NCBI GenBank assembly: GCA_964619885.1
Contig: CAZUGA010000004.1
Coordinates: 1 to 64,000 of the forward strand
DNA: 64,000 nucleotides
DNA from: CAZUGA01 sp964619885
Lineage (GTDB): Bacteria > Pseudomonadota > Gammaproteobacteria > Methylococcales > UBA1147
Reading direction: 5' to 3'
Shown: positions 35,753 through 44,804 of the stretch, piece by piece
Layout of the letters: the number at the start of each line of letters is the position of its first letter
How positions within the stretch are numbered: position 1 is the first letter of the stretch
Position numbers and translations under genes: made by a program
The notes under the pieces: generated by a model
What the model was told of the DNA's origin: nothing
The model's database searches: none
Seen by the model: the letters and a program-made list of their open reading frames with translations, nothing else

Positions 35753-38617
35753 TTATCGAGATTGTACTACATTGTCGAATATTCCGGGTTGTGGTGGCAG
35801 CTGTTTTTTCAAAAAACGACCGGTATGAGATATTGGATTTTCAGAGACCTCGCGCGGCGACCCTTCGGCGATGATACGCCCCCCTCCGTCACCACCTTCC
35901 GGTCCTAGATCCATGATCCAATCGGCGGTCTTTATGACGTCCAGGTTGTGTTCGATAACCAAGACTGTATTTCCGTGGTCGCGCAGACGATGTAATACGT
36001 TGAGCAATTGTTGGATGTCGTGGAAATGTAAGCCCGTGGTAGGTTCGTCTAAGATGTATAATGTATTACCGGTATCCCGTTTGGACAATTCGCGGGCCAG
36101 TTTGACCCGCTGGGCTTCGCCACCAGACAAGGTCACCGCATTTTGGCCCAACGTGATATAGCTCAGGCCGACATCAATAAGGGTTTGCAGCTTGCGCGCG
36201 ATGACAGGAATGACGTCGAAAAATTCTCTGGATTCTTCGACGGTCATTGAGAGTACTTCATAGATATTCTTTCCTTTATAGCGAACTTCCAGAGTTTCAC
36301 GGTTATAGCGTTTACCGTTGCAGATATCACAATTAACAAAAATATCCGGAAGAAAATGCATTTCTACTTTTATCACACCGTCACCGCGGCATGCTTCACA
36401 TCGCCCGCCTTTAACGTTGAAGCTGAAGCGGCCGGGTGTATAGCCGCGCGATCGTGCTTCGGGTGTAGCGGCGAATAATTCCCGAATCGGCGTGAACAAA
36501 CCGGTATAGGTTGCCGGATTCGATCGGGGCGTCCGTCCTATAGGGCTTTGGTCAATGTCGACAACTTTGTCGATTAGCTGAAGACCTTCGATTCCTTCGC
36601 ATTTTGCCGGTTGCGTACTGGCTTTGTTCAATTCCCGGGCAGCAAAGCGGTATAGCGTATCGTTGACCAGTGTTGATTTACCGGAACCGGATACACCGGT
36701 AATGCAGGTTAATAATCCAATCGGGAATTCTGCATCGATACTTTTTAGATTATTGCCGCTGGCGTTGCGTATGCGCAGCAGTTTCTTTTTATCTGGTTGG
36801 GTTATTTCGTTAGGGGCTTGGATTTGCAGATTTTTGGATAGGTACTGTCCGGTTAATGAATTGGGCTCACTCATAACATCTTTGTGGGTACCCTGAGCGA
36901 CAATACGGCCACCATGAACGCCTGCGCCCGGGCCAATGTCAACGACATGTTGCGCGGTTAATATTGCCTCTTCGTCGTGCTCCACTACGATGACGGTATT
37001 ACCCAAGTCGCGCAATCGAATCAACGTTTTAAGTAAGCGTTGGTTGTCGCGCTGGTGCAGGCCAATTGATGGCTCATCCAGCACGTACATTACCCCGACC
37101 AAGCCAGCGCCAATTTGGCTAGCCAGTCGAATTCGTTGCGCTTCTCCACCTGAGAGCGTATCGGCGCCTCGGTCCAATGTTAGGTAGTCCAGTCCAACGT
37201 TGACCAAAAATTCCAATCTTACCCGGATTTCTTTTACTATTTTTGCCGCCACCTCACCGCGTTTCCCATCTAGACTCAATCCTTCGAAAAATTCCAGCAA
37301 GCGGTGGGTTGCCAACCCGGTTAGATGGTGCAGCGGAATCTTATCGATATAAACGTGTCGGGCCGCGACATTTAATCGGGCGCCGTTGCATTCCGGACAG
37401 GGTTTGCTGGAGAGGTATTTGGCTAGATCTTCGCGTACCATGGTCGAATCAGTTTCGCGGTAGCGGCGTTCCATGTTGGGTAAAATACCCTCGAAAGCAT
37501 GTCGTCGCTTTCTGACTTTGCCACGGCTTGTCAATAATTTGAAAGTAATCGCAGTGCGTCCACTACCGTTGAGAATAACATTCTTGACGGCCTCCGGAAG
37601 CTGATTGAAAGGCATTTCGGTATCAAAGTCGTAATGTTCGGCCAATGAACAGACGAGTTGATAATAATAGGCATTGCGCCTATCCCATCCGCGTACCGCA
37701 CCGCCAGCCAAGCTCAGCTCTGGGTTATGAACTACTAAGTCAGCGTCAAAAAATTGCTTGATGCCGAGACCGTCGCAGCTGGGGCATGCACCCTTAGGAT
37801 TGTTAAACGAAAAAATTCTGGGCTCTAATTCTGTCAGGCTGTAGCCACAGTGATTACACGCGTATTTTTCCGAAAATACCTGGATTCGTTTAGGATCATC
37901 CATGGATATCACAAGCGCTATTCCATTGGTGAGACGTAACGCTGTTTCAAAAGATTCGGACAAACGCAATGATAAATCTTCGCGAATTTTAAACCGGTCG
38001 ACTATTGCCTCTATAGTGTGTTTTTTGCGTAGATCCAAATTGGGTGGATCGTCCAATTCGTAGACTTCGCCATTGATACGCGCGCGTATAAATCCCTGAT
38101 TGAGTAAATCGTTCAATACTTGTACATGTTCGCCTTTTCTTTCGGTAATGACCGGGGCCAGTAACATCCATCGGCTGGCGGGTTCAAGTTGCATGACTTG
38201 ATCAACCATTTGGCTGATAGTTTGTGCTTCCAGGGAAACATCATGGGTTGGGCAGCGCGGTATTCCGGCTCTCGCGAAAAGGAGGCGTAGGTAATCATAT
38301 ATTTCCGTAATAGTCCCAACCGTCGAGCGTGGGTTGTGTGATGTTGATTTCTGTTCTATGGATATTGCTGGCGAAAGACCTTCAATATGGTCGACGTCCG
38401 GTTTTTCCATGATCGAGAGAAATTGACGGGCGTAGGCCGACAGCGACTCGACATAGCGTCGTTGCCCCTCCGCATATATTGTGTCGAACGCAAGTGAGGA
38501 TTTCCCTGATCCGGATAACCCGGTGATTACAATCAGTTGGTCTCGGGGGAGGTCCAGGTCGATGTTCTGTAAATTGTGGGTCCTGGCGCCTCTAATGTGG
38601 ATTGTATCCATGTTCAT
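35753..38617 (-). CDS. uvrA: Excinuclease ABC subunit A
   Basis: UvrA is the damage-recognition ATPase of nucleotide excision repair, acting as a dimer with UvrB. The 954-residue product is full length. Both ABC cassettes are intact: Walker A as GLSGSGKSSLAFDT and GVSGSGKSTLVNDT, signatures LSGGEAQRIRLA and LSGGEAQRVKLA. Zinc-binding cysteines are visible in CNHCGYSL with CPSCDGLG, and in CEACRGDG with CDICNGKRYN. The start could be 38617 or the second Met at 38611, which is the family-typical MDTIHIRGARTHNL. It is divergent from a YajR-like MFS gene and then ssb, the standard order. I looked for a LexA box in the 66-base divergent region and did not find a convincing one. Confidence 0.97.
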   Translation of the reverse strand: MNMDTIHIRGARTHNLQNIDLDLPRDQLIVITGLSGSGKSSLAFDTIYAEGQRRYVESLSAYARQFLSIMEKPDVDHIEGLSPAISIEQKSTSHNPRSTVGTITEIYDYLRLLFARAGIPRCPTHDVSLEAQTISQMVDQVMQLEPASRWMLLAPVITERKGEHVQVLNDLLNQGFIRARINGEVYELDDPPNLDLRKKHTIEAIVDRFKIREDLSLRLSESFETALRLTNGIALVISMDDPKRIQVFSEKYACNHCGYSLTELEPRIFSFNNPKGACPSCDGLGIKQFFDADLVVHNPELSLAGGAVRGWDRRNAYYYQLVCSLAEHYDFDTEMPFNQLPEAVKNVILNGSGRTAITFKLLTSRGKVRKRRHAFEGILPNMERRYRETDSTMVREDLAKYLSSKPCPECNGARLNVAARHVYIDKIPLHHLTGLATHRLLEFFEGLSLDGKRGEVAAKIVKEIRVRLEFLVNVGLDYLTLDRGADTLSGGEAQRIRLASQIGAGLVGVMYVLDEPSIGLHQRDNQRLLKTLIRLRDLGNTVIVVEHDEEAILTAQHVVDIGPGAGVHGGRIVAQGTHKDVMSEPNSLTGQYLSKNLQIQAPNEITQPDKKKLLRIRNASGNNLKSIDAEFPIGLLTCITGVSGSGKSTLVNDTLYRFAARELNKASTQPAKCEGIEGLQLIDKVVDIDQSPIGRTPRSNPATYTGLFTPIRELFAATPEARSRGYTPGRFSFNVKGGRCEACRGDGVIKVEMHFLPDIFVNCDICNGKRYNRETLEVRYKGKNIYEVLSMTVEESREFFDVIPVIARKLQTLIDVGLSYITLGQNAVTLSGGEAQRVKLARELSKRDTGNTLYILDEPTTGLHFHDIQQLLNVLHRLRDHGNTVLVIEHNLDVIKTADWIMDLGPEGGDGGGRIIAEGSPREVSENPISHTGRFLKKQLPPQPGIFDNVVQSR

Positions 38618-38683
38618 TCCGAGTCATAAAAGAACCTGTTACTATAAGACGTTTTTGGGCCTTTAAGCAAAGGAGATGAATAA

Positions 38684-40078
38684 TTGAATCAGGACGTGGA
38701 CATTACCAGTCCTATGAATACCACCGAGCGTCGCGCCAGCCTGTCTTTGGCTGGTATTTTTGCGCTACGTATGCTGGGTTTGTTTATGGTTTTGCCGGTT
38801 TTTTCTATCTATGCGGAATCATTGGAAAACGTTACGCCGCTGCTCATTGGATTTGCAATAAGTGCGTATGGTTTAACTCAAGCGTTGTTTCAAATCCCGT
38901 TTGGGATGTTATCGGATCGAGTAGGACGCAAGCCGGTCATAGCAGGTGGGCTAGTCATATTTGCGTTGGGTAGCGTGGTTGCCGCGATGTCGGATTCGAT
39001 ATATGGCGTTATTTTCGGCAGAGCCATCCAGGGTGGTGGAGCGATAGCTGCCGCGGTCATGGCTATGGCTGCGGACCTGACCCGTGAAGTTCATCGAACC
39101 AAGGCGATGGCCACCATAGGTATCAGCATCGGTCTTTCCTTCGCGGTTTCATTGGTACTAGGTCCTTTGGTTGCTGGATCATTCGGTTTGAGTGGGATAT
39201 TCTGGATTACTGCCGTGTTGGCTTTGATTGGCATCGCGGTTTTATTTGGCCTGGTTCCGAATCCTACGAATACTCGATTTCATCGCGATACAGAGGCGCT
39301 CCCGTCGCAATTCGGAACGGTATTGAGAGAGAGTGAATTACTGAGGTTGGATTTTGGTATTCTGACTTTACATATGATCTTGACCGGAAGTTTTGTAGTG
39401 TTGCCGTTGAGCTTGCGCAATACATCGTTGCCGGTCAATGAGCATTGGTCAGTGTATCTACCGGTACTGCTCGTTTCGATGCTGGTAATTGTTCCGTTTA
39501 TAATTTTGGCAGAAAAGAAACGCAAGATAAAAACTGTATTTTTGGGGGCGATAGCCGTATTGGCGGTCGCACAAGTAGGTTTTTTATTTTATCACCAGAC
39601 AGTTTTCGGCATTACATGTTTTCTAATACTGTTTTTTTGCGGGTTTAATCTATTGGAAGCGACATTGCCTTCTATGATTTCCAAAATCGCGCCGGCCAAT
39701 TTAAAGGGTACCGCTATGGGTGTTTATTCCACTTCGCAGTTTTTGGGTGCGTTCTTGGGCGGTATTGGAGGCGGTTTCCTTTTGGGTGCATTCGGTGTTG
39801 ATGGTGTATTTGCCGGCTGTCTGGTATTTGCGTTGTTATGGTTGGCAGTTGCTTTCCCGATGCAATCTCCGCGGTATTTGAGTAACCTGCTTTTGAACGT
39901 GGGTGATTTACAACAATGTGAAGCGGACTTAATGACTAGGAGATTGTCGGAAATCGATGGCGTCGCCGAAGCTGTTGTGTTGGCAGACGATGGTGTGGCA
40001 TATTTGAAAGTTGATAAAAAATTGTTGGATTATGAATGTTTGCGGCGCTTGATTCCCCAGGCGGAAGGACTGTCGTAA
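38684..40078 (+). CDS. YajR-like major facilitator transporter with C-terminal YAM domain
   Basis: This 464-residue MFS protein has twelve helices and a typical first cytosolic loop motif, GMLSDRVGRKPVI, near residue 85. The last 55 residues, from QQCEADLMTRRL onward, look like the small ferredoxin-like YAM domain of E. coli YajR. A position between uvrA and ssb is characteristic of this branch. The start codon is TTG at 38684, chosen because a very strong AAGGAG lies eight bases upstream; an ATG within the same site (38672) reads into a stop after three codons. It is a proton-coupled exporter of unknown substrate. Confidence 0.85.
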   Translation: MNQDVDITSPMNTTERRASLSLAGIFALRMLGLFMVLPVFSIYAESLENVTPLLIGFAISAYGLTQALFQIPFGMLSDRVGRKPVIAGGLVIFALGSVVAAMSDSIYGVIFGRAIQGGGAIAAAVMAMAADLTREVHRTKAMATIGISIGLSFAVSLVLGPLVAGSFGLSGIFWITAVLALIGIAVLFGLVPNPTNTRFHRDTEALPSQFGTVLRESELLRLDFGILTLHMILTGSFVVLPLSLRNTSLPVNEHWSVYLPVLLVSMLVIVPFIILAEKKRKIKTVFLGAIAVLAVAQVGFLFYHQTVFGITCFLILFFCGFNLLEATLPSMISKIAPANLKGTAMGVYSTSQFLGAFLGGIGGGFLLGAFGVDGVFAGCLVFALLWLAVAFPMQSPRYLSNLLLNVGDLQQCEADLMTRRLSEIDGVAEAVVLADDGVAYLKVDKKLLDYECLRRLIPQAEGLS

Positions 40079-40182
40079 TATACAACCGATAATTATTTGA
40101 ACCTCGAACAGGGTGGCTATGAATTGACCGGAGTATTCCCAACCACCCATCGAGAAGGTCTTTTGTTAAAATGGAGCGAATC

Positions 40183-40668
40183 ATGGCGAGTAGAGGAATT
40201 AACAAGGTTATTTTGGTTGGAAATTTGGGCTCTGATCCAGATGTTCGTTATATGCCGAGTGGCGATGCAATAACCAATATAAGCATTGCTACATCGGAAA
40301 CATGGAAGGATAAGCAAACCGGAGAGCCAAGGGAGCGGACTGAATGGCACCGGGTGGTTTTTTTTCGGGGGCTGGCCGGTGTCGCTGGGGAATATCTTAA
40401 AAAGGGTAGTAAGGTCTATATAGAAGGCAGTTTGCGTACTCGAAAGTGGCAAGGTCAAGACGGGCAGGATCGATACTCGACGGAAATCGTAGCCAATGAT
40501 ATGCAAATGTTAGACAGCCGTGGCGGAGGAACAACTGATTTTGGCGACAAACCGGCCAGTTTTGCTTCTCCAGCCGGCAGTAATTCTCCAGCGGGGTCAA
40601 CTCCAGCGCCGGCCCCATCCGGGCAAGCGGATGTGGTAGACGATTTTGACGATGATATTCCTTTCTGA
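40183..40668 (+). CDS. ssb: Single-stranded DNA-binding protein
   Basis: This 161-residue SSB is the tetrameric OB-fold protein that coats single-stranded DNA in replication, repair and recombination. The ATG at 40183 is preferred, giving MASRGINKVILVGNLG, with GGAG six bases upstream; the in-frame ATG at 40171 would add four residues. The OB fold covers about residues 1-110 (PEVRY-type region SDPDVRYMPSG, WHRVVFF). A Pro/Ser/Ala-rich linker follows, and the acidic tip ends DDDIPF, the conserved peptide that docks partner proteins. It follows the YajR-like transporter by 104 bases. Confidence 0.95.
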   Translation: MASRGINKVILVGNLGSDPDVRYMPSGDAITNISIATSETWKDKQTGEPRERTEWHRVVFFRGLAGVAGEYLKKGSKVYIEGSLRTRKWQGQDGQDRYSTEIVANDMQMLDSRGGGTTDFGDKPASFASPAGSNSPAGSTPAPAPSGQADVVDDFDDDIPF

Positions 40669-40708
40669 TTGGACGGCATTGTAACCGCCAATAGAGGTGT
40701 GAATATCG

Positions 40709-41620
40709 ATGAATAATGCAGTGACATCAGAAATGACGGTTTTTTTTGCGGATGTCGCGGGAAGCGTTCAATTATACGATGCGATTGGGGATTTGCGGGC
40801 GCACGAGAAAGTCGTCGCCTGCTTGAATGATATGACGGAGATCGTTGAACGTTGTGATGGTCGTGTTATTGAAATTATCGGCGATGAGTTAATGTCGGTA
40901 TTTACACGTCCTGATTCAGCATTTGACGCTGCATGCGAAATTCAAAGAGGTTTTTTCAAGCAAGGTGAATCCCAATTGGGTGTTAGGATTGGATTCCATT
41001 TTGGCGTGACCGCGTTGAAAGACGAGCATCCGTATGGCGATACCGTGAACGTTGCGGCGCGGATGGTCAATAGATCCAAATCGGGTCAAATTATCACGAA
41101 TAATCAAACCCGCGAACACTTGACCAAATTAAATCAGGCCCGCATGCGCTACGTGGACCGAGTTTATATCAAAGGCAAAAAGGAGCCTTATGATTTGCAC
41201 GAAGTTGTATGGGATGAAAGTGAAAGTACCGTCGTATTGGAAGCGCGCAATACTGATTATAAGAATAGGAGAAGTAGCGACCTGTCATTGTTCTTGGGTT
41301 ATGCCGGTCAGGAAATTCGTCTGACCGAAGCATCGGGTGAATTGGTTTTGGGGCGTGGACCGCGTAGCGGACTGGTCGTGTATTCAAACGCCGCATCTAG
41401 ATTGCACGGTGTTATGAATTGCCAGAACGGTAAAATGGTGTACAAAGATCAAAGTACCAACGGAACTTACATCCGGACTCTAAAGGGCAAACGGTCCGCG
41501 GATGGCCAGGATACCTTTGTCCACTATGAAGAGTGGGTTTCTGATGGTAGTGGGATGCTGAGTTTGGGTGAGCCGTTGATCGATGATAACCCAAATCTGG
41601 TTTATTTTAGGATCGAATAA
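40709..41620 (+). CDS. Class III nucleotidyl cyclase fused to an FHA domain
   Basis: This 303-residue protein has an N-terminal class III adenylate/guanylate cyclase domain (residues 9-160) and a C-terminal forkhead-associated domain (about 205-300). The first metal-binding Asp is in FFADVAGSVQLYD, the second in EIIGDELMSVF, and the family motif GDTVNVAARMVNRSKSG is present. The FHA part shows LVLGRGPRSGLVV and DQSTNGTYI, which should bind phosphothreonine peptides. The fusion would link cyclic nucleotide synthesis to a phosphorylated partner. No signal peptide or transmembrane segment is present. Whether it makes cAMP or cGMP cannot be decided by eye. It follows ssb by 40 bases. Confidence 0.87.
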   Translation: MNNAVTSEMTVFFADVAGSVQLYDAIGDLRAHEKVVACLNDMTEIVERCDGRVIEIIGDELMSVFTRPDSAFDAACEIQRGFFKQGESQLGVRIGFHFGVTALKDEHPYGDTVNVAARMVNRSKSGQIITNNQTREHLTKLNQARMRYVDRVYIKGKKEPYDLHEVVWDESESTVVLEARNTDYKNRRSSDLSLFLGYAGQEIRLTEASGELVLGRGPRSGLVVYSNAASRLHGVMNCQNGKMVYKDQSTNGTYIRTLKGKRSADGQDTFVHYEEWVSDGSGMLSLGEPLIDDNPNLVYFRIE

Positions 41621-42028
41621 TTGATCGGTTGGGATATGTATCCAGTATTCTCCGGTACCACAATTAAATTTTTTAAGTGAGGCGACACAAACTACGGTTT
41701 GTTTCCTACCGACCTTCAAGATCCGGCGTAAATACATCCATATAGCCTTGGTGGCAGCATCCCTGCTGTAGATGGTCTTGAAGTTCGAGAGTAAATATCC
41801 ATCGGTTATGCTTTCTGCAATATATTCATCGTTATTTATTTTTTATTTGATCACATAGCAAATGTTGCTATTGGACAGTGCAAGTCTCAACAGCCATTGA
41901 TGTGAAACAGCGGACAGGAAGTTCTCTAAAGATTTAGAAGCCATCCGTTTAAAATGTTTTGATGCGAAAACGAGCTAGAATGAGGGCATTTGTAGGCAAT
42001 TTTCTTTAAACCTAATCGCTTCTTGAAT
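41621..42028. other. Intergenic region between cyclase and MscS genes
   Basis: No protein gene is visible in these 408 bases. The main content is the second copy of the structured repeat (41687-41829, minus strand); the remainder, about 41830-42028, is AT-rich and holds no motif that I recognise beyond a presumable promoter for the channel gene. Confidence 0.5.
41687..41829 (-). repeat. Structured interspersed repeat, copy 2
   Basis: On the minus strand this 143-base segment aligns along its full length with 19982-20125 (about 70% identity by hand). Especially well kept are TATTGCAG, ATAACCGATG, AGCAGGRATGCT, ATGGATGTAT, TCTTGAAGGTC and GTAGTTTGT. The inner hairpin remains (AGCA/TGCT around GGGA) and the outer arms still pair through CTTCAAGA/TCTTGAAG, but several other pairs have decayed. 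The micro-ORF frame at 41806-41829 keeps its ATG and TAA, encoding seven residues, as in copy 1. Similarity continues weakly past GTAGTTTGT toward a GGTACC. Confidence 0.65.
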
Positions 42029-43126
42029 ATGAATTTGGATAGTTACGTAGCTTGGTTCGGCCACATTCTGGATCGGATGGATCTAGCTTCGTGGTTGGTC
42101 GCCTGTGTCAACCTAGTCTTACTGATCTTTGCCCGGCGTATTGTTCAACTGGTTTATCACGAAGACGAAAACAGTTCGTCGTTCAAACTAAAGTTGAGCG
42201 TTTTCCGTGCGTTAAATTTGCTGATCATTATTTCATTCGGTTATTTTCATTTTTATATGCCCTCAGAAGAAAAGGGTGTAGGTTTAAAATTACTCGCCAT
42301 TTTAGTGATTTGCTATCTCGGTTACTTATGCGGACATCTATCCAATTACCTGATTATCCGGCGTTACGGAAAAGTACGGGAAATAAAAGGAGAAACTAAG
42401 CGGGTGGAGACCTATAACACCCGATTGCTTAATATATTTACCCAGGTTTTCGTTTTTGTCATCGTGCTTATTTCCGTGGTCCGTTTGCTTGGTTTTGATA
42501 CCCTGTTAGAAGCTGGGGGTGTTATCGGCTTTGTTGGTGTGTTTCTGGCTTTAACTAATGCCGTTTGGGCACCGGATATGTTCAGCGGGTTGATTATTTT
42601 GAATAGCGACATGATTGCCGAGGGTGATGTCGTAAAATTCAATGATGGTAGCGAGATATACGGTACCGTCTACAAAACCAAAGTGTTCCATACTGAAATC
42701 CTTGATTTGATTGGTAATCACCGGGTTATGGTTAAAAATTCGAATCTTAGAAATTACACTGTGCACAATCTATCCAAGTTTGCTTCGGCCAAGGGTCTGC
42801 GGCAGCAACTCTGTTTCAAAATTGGTTACATGGAAGAAGCGGAGCAGGTTCTAAAAATGCTTAGAACCGCTTGTGATAAAGCAATCGCATCCAAAGAAGT
42901 TGAAATACAAAAGCATACCGAAATGGAAATCGAGGTCAACGACACGGGTGACCACGCGGTTGAGTGGGTCGTCAGTTTTTATACCAAGAAAGTCGATCAA
43001 TTACCCCGATTGAGGCGACAACTGCTGGCTATTTTTTTGGAAACCTCGATCGAAGCGGGAATTTCTTTGGCGACACCATTAATCCAGGAATTGACGTTGC
43101 TGCGGTCCAATGAGATAGCCTCCTAG
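42029..43126 (+). CDS. MscS-family mechanosensitive channel
   Basis: This 365-residue small-conductance mechanosensitive channel gates under membrane tension during hypo-osmotic shock. Several N-terminal helices (from about residue 15) lead to the pore helix region GGVIGFVGVFLALTNAVWAPDMFSG near 170. Then comes the beta domain with LIILNSDMIAEGDVVKFND, and a C-terminal cytoplasmic cage domain. ATG at 42029 is chosen; a TTG six bases earlier extends the frame by two codons. The stop is TAG at 43124. The OmpA-like fragment that follows continues in exactly the same frame after this single stop. Confidence 0.85.
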   Translation: MNLDSYVAWFGHILDRMDLASWLVACVNLVLLIFARRIVQLVYHEDENSSSFKLKLSVFRALNLLIIISFGYFHFYMPSEEKGVGLKLLAILVICYLGYLCGHLSNYLIIRRYGKVREIKGETKRVETYNTRLLNIFTQVFVFVIVLISVVRLLGFDTLLEAGGVIGFVGVFLALTNAVWAPDMFSGLIILNSDMIAEGDVVKFNDGSEIYGTVYKTKVFHTEILDLIGNHRVMVKNSNLRNYTVHNLSKFASAKGLRQQLCFKIGYMEEAEQVLKMLRTACDKAIASKEVEIQKHTEMEIEVNDTGDHAVEWVVSFYTKKVDQLPRLRRQLLAIFLETSIEAGISLATPLIQELTLLRSNEIAS

Positions 43127-43414
43127 TGGTCTTACCCTATCATTGATCAACTTGCGGCATCAATTAAACGTTGCGGGAGCAACGATTATTTGATTGAGGC
43201 ACACGCAGATTCCCGCTCAAGCGAGACATACAATGAGGAATTGGCTGCGGCTAGAGGCCAATCCGTGAAGCTCTATTTGTTAAAAAGGGGAGTGAAGGCA
43301 GATAGAATTTCGACCAAATCTTACGGTGAACGTCAACCTATTGCGTTTGGCGATTCGGCTGAAGCGCATGCGGCTAACCGGCGAATTGTAATATCACCCG
43401 TAGAGCGGAAATAG
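43127..43414 (+). pseudogene. OmpA C-terminal domain fragment, in frame with MscS gene
   Basis: Reading on past the MscS stop in the same frame gives about 95 codons of a near-complete OmpA-like peptidoglycan-binding domain: IDQLAASIKRCGSNDYLIEAHADS, then TYNEELAAARGQSVKLYL and SYGERQPI, ending AANRRIVISPVERK. The NRR motif and the AHADS segment (normally GHTDS) are recognisable. The first possible start, TTG at 43190, lies too far in to give a complete domain, and no ribosome-binding site precedes it. The domain needs periplasmic placement, so a simple read-through fusion to the cytoplasmic MscS end makes little sense. It is most likely a remnant of a deleted envelope gene. Confidence 0.6.
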
Positions 43415-43441
43415 CGAGTCCATCAAATTTGCCGGTTCGTA

Positions 43442-44371
43442 TTAATCTACGTTGTTAACTGCAATCTTTTTTCGCGATTCGGCTTCGACAAAAACCCGTT
43501 TGATCACGGGAAACTCGGATTTCAGTTTGATATCCATGCCAGCAATCGTTGATTCTATAGTGTCTGCTCGAGTGGCGTCCGTGAAATCAACGCTAAGGTT
43601 GACCAAAACGAAATCGGGCCCCATGTGCATAGTCAATACTTCGTTGACGTATTCAACATGGGCGCAAGAAGCAGCAATTTCCCGAATCTGTGAGACGAGT
43701 TTGGAATTTGCGCTTTCCCCGATCAATAATCCCTTGGTTTCGTAGGCCAGCCATATGGCTGTTCCACCCAGAATGAATCCGATAATTATCGAAGCGTAGC
43801 CATCGTAATTAAGGTTGCCCGTGCTTTCTGCCAGATAGATGCCGGTGAATGCGACCATTAAGCCCAGCATTGCTGCGGTATCTTCAAATAGCACGACAAA
43901 CACGGACGGATCCTTGCCTTTTTTGACCGCTTCGATATACCCCCATTTGCCCTTAGCCCGGCTAAATTCAGTAAAAGCAAAATACCAAGCAGCGCCTTCG
44001 AAGATCATCGCCAATATAAGTACGAAATAGTTAATAATTGGGTTTTCTATAGGTTCGGGCGATAGGACATGTTGGATTCCTTCGTATATAGAAATGCCGG
44101 CCCCAACCGCGAAGATCAGTATTGCGACTATAAAACTCCAAAAATAGATTTCTTTGCCGTAACCAAACGGAAATTTTTCGTCTGCGGGTTTTTGCGCGCG
44201 TTTCAGGCCTAGTAACAATAGCACTTGGTTTCCGGTATCTACAACGCTGTGTATTCCTTCAGAAAACATCGCAGAGCTTCCGGTGAGTAACGCGGCTGTA
44301 AATTTGGTCACCGCTACCAAGCTATTGCCCGCCAAGGCTGCATAAATTACTTTTTTGGATGAAGTGGCCAT
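43442..44371 (-). CDS. Cation diffusion facilitator transporter
   Basis: This 309-residue CDF-family exporter of divalent metals (Zn, Fe, Mn or Co) works by proton antiport. Helix 2 carries the metal-site histidine and aspartate in SEGIHSVVDTGNQ; helix 5 carries FEDTAAMLGLMVAF, where the usual HxxxD is replaced by ED-type residues, a feature of the SLC30A9-like branch. A cytosolic C-terminal ferredoxin-like domain follows, with LTMHMGPDFVLVNLSVDF. The substrate is uncertain. No metalloregulator is adjacent. Confidence 0.88.
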   Translation of the reverse strand: MATSSKKVIYAALAGNSLVAVTKFTAALLTGSSAMFSEGIHSVVDTGNQVLLLLGLKRAQKPADEKFPFGYGKEIYFWSFIVAILIFAVGAGISIYEGIQHVLSPEPIENPIINYFVLILAMIFEGAAWYFAFTEFSRAKGKWGYIEAVKKGKDPSVFVVLFEDTAAMLGLMVAFTGIYLAESTGNLNYDGYASIIIGFILGGTAIWLAYETKGLLIGESANSKLVSQIREIAASCAHVEYVNEVLTMHMGPDFVLVNLSVDFTDATRADTIESTIAGMDIKLKSEFPVIKRVFVEAESRKKIAVNNVD

Positions 44372-44459
44372 AGGTACTATTCGATAAGGTTGGGTAAAGA
44401 CACCATATCAACAATATAGACGGTTACAGTCAAGAGAGTTTGTTCGTCAAAGCGGACCT

Positions 44460-44774
44460 CTATTTGTAGTAACCCTTCTGAAAGTCGTAAATAAAGTTGT
44501 GATAGTCTTGGTTGATATCGGCGGCTAAATTATTCGCCGAACGTTGCAAAGATTCAGCGTGAACGCCTATTGATTCTACAGAATTCAGTGCTGATGATTC
44601 GACGGTTTGATACACCGATGTAACGCTGTCGCTTATTTTTCCCGCCGATGCCCCCATTTCTTCACCGATTGAATCAGACCATGCTACGGGTGCAATACAA
44701 TGTGCAATTGCGAGCAACATTGTGGGCATGCAACGAAATTTAATAGAATGCTTTAGGCTGGATTTTGGGTGCAT
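44460..44774 (-). CDS. Exported small helical protein, function unknown
   Basis: This 104-residue protein has a probable signal peptide (MLLAIAHCIAPVAWS-like hydrophobic segment ending near residue 32). The mature part is predicted to be alpha-helical and polar, with repeated small residues, for example MGASAGKISDSVTSVYQTVESSAL. No family was recognised. It is isolated between CDF and BASS transporter genes on the same strand, but spacing does not suggest a tight operon. The start is ATG at 44774; a later Met in the signal region is also possible. Confidence 0.5.
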   Translation of the reverse strand: MHPKSSLKHSIKFRCMPTMLLAIAHCIAPVAWSDSIGEEMGASAGKISDSVTSVYQTVESSALNSVESIGVHAESLQRSANNLAADINQDYHNFIYDFQKGYYK

Positions 44775-44804
44775 GGCTTAATTATAGATTCCAATTCGAT
44801 GCAA

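Noticed and set aside
38618..38683. Possible LexA box before uvrA
   Set aside because: A CTGT half-site is present but no ACAG half at the required spacing.
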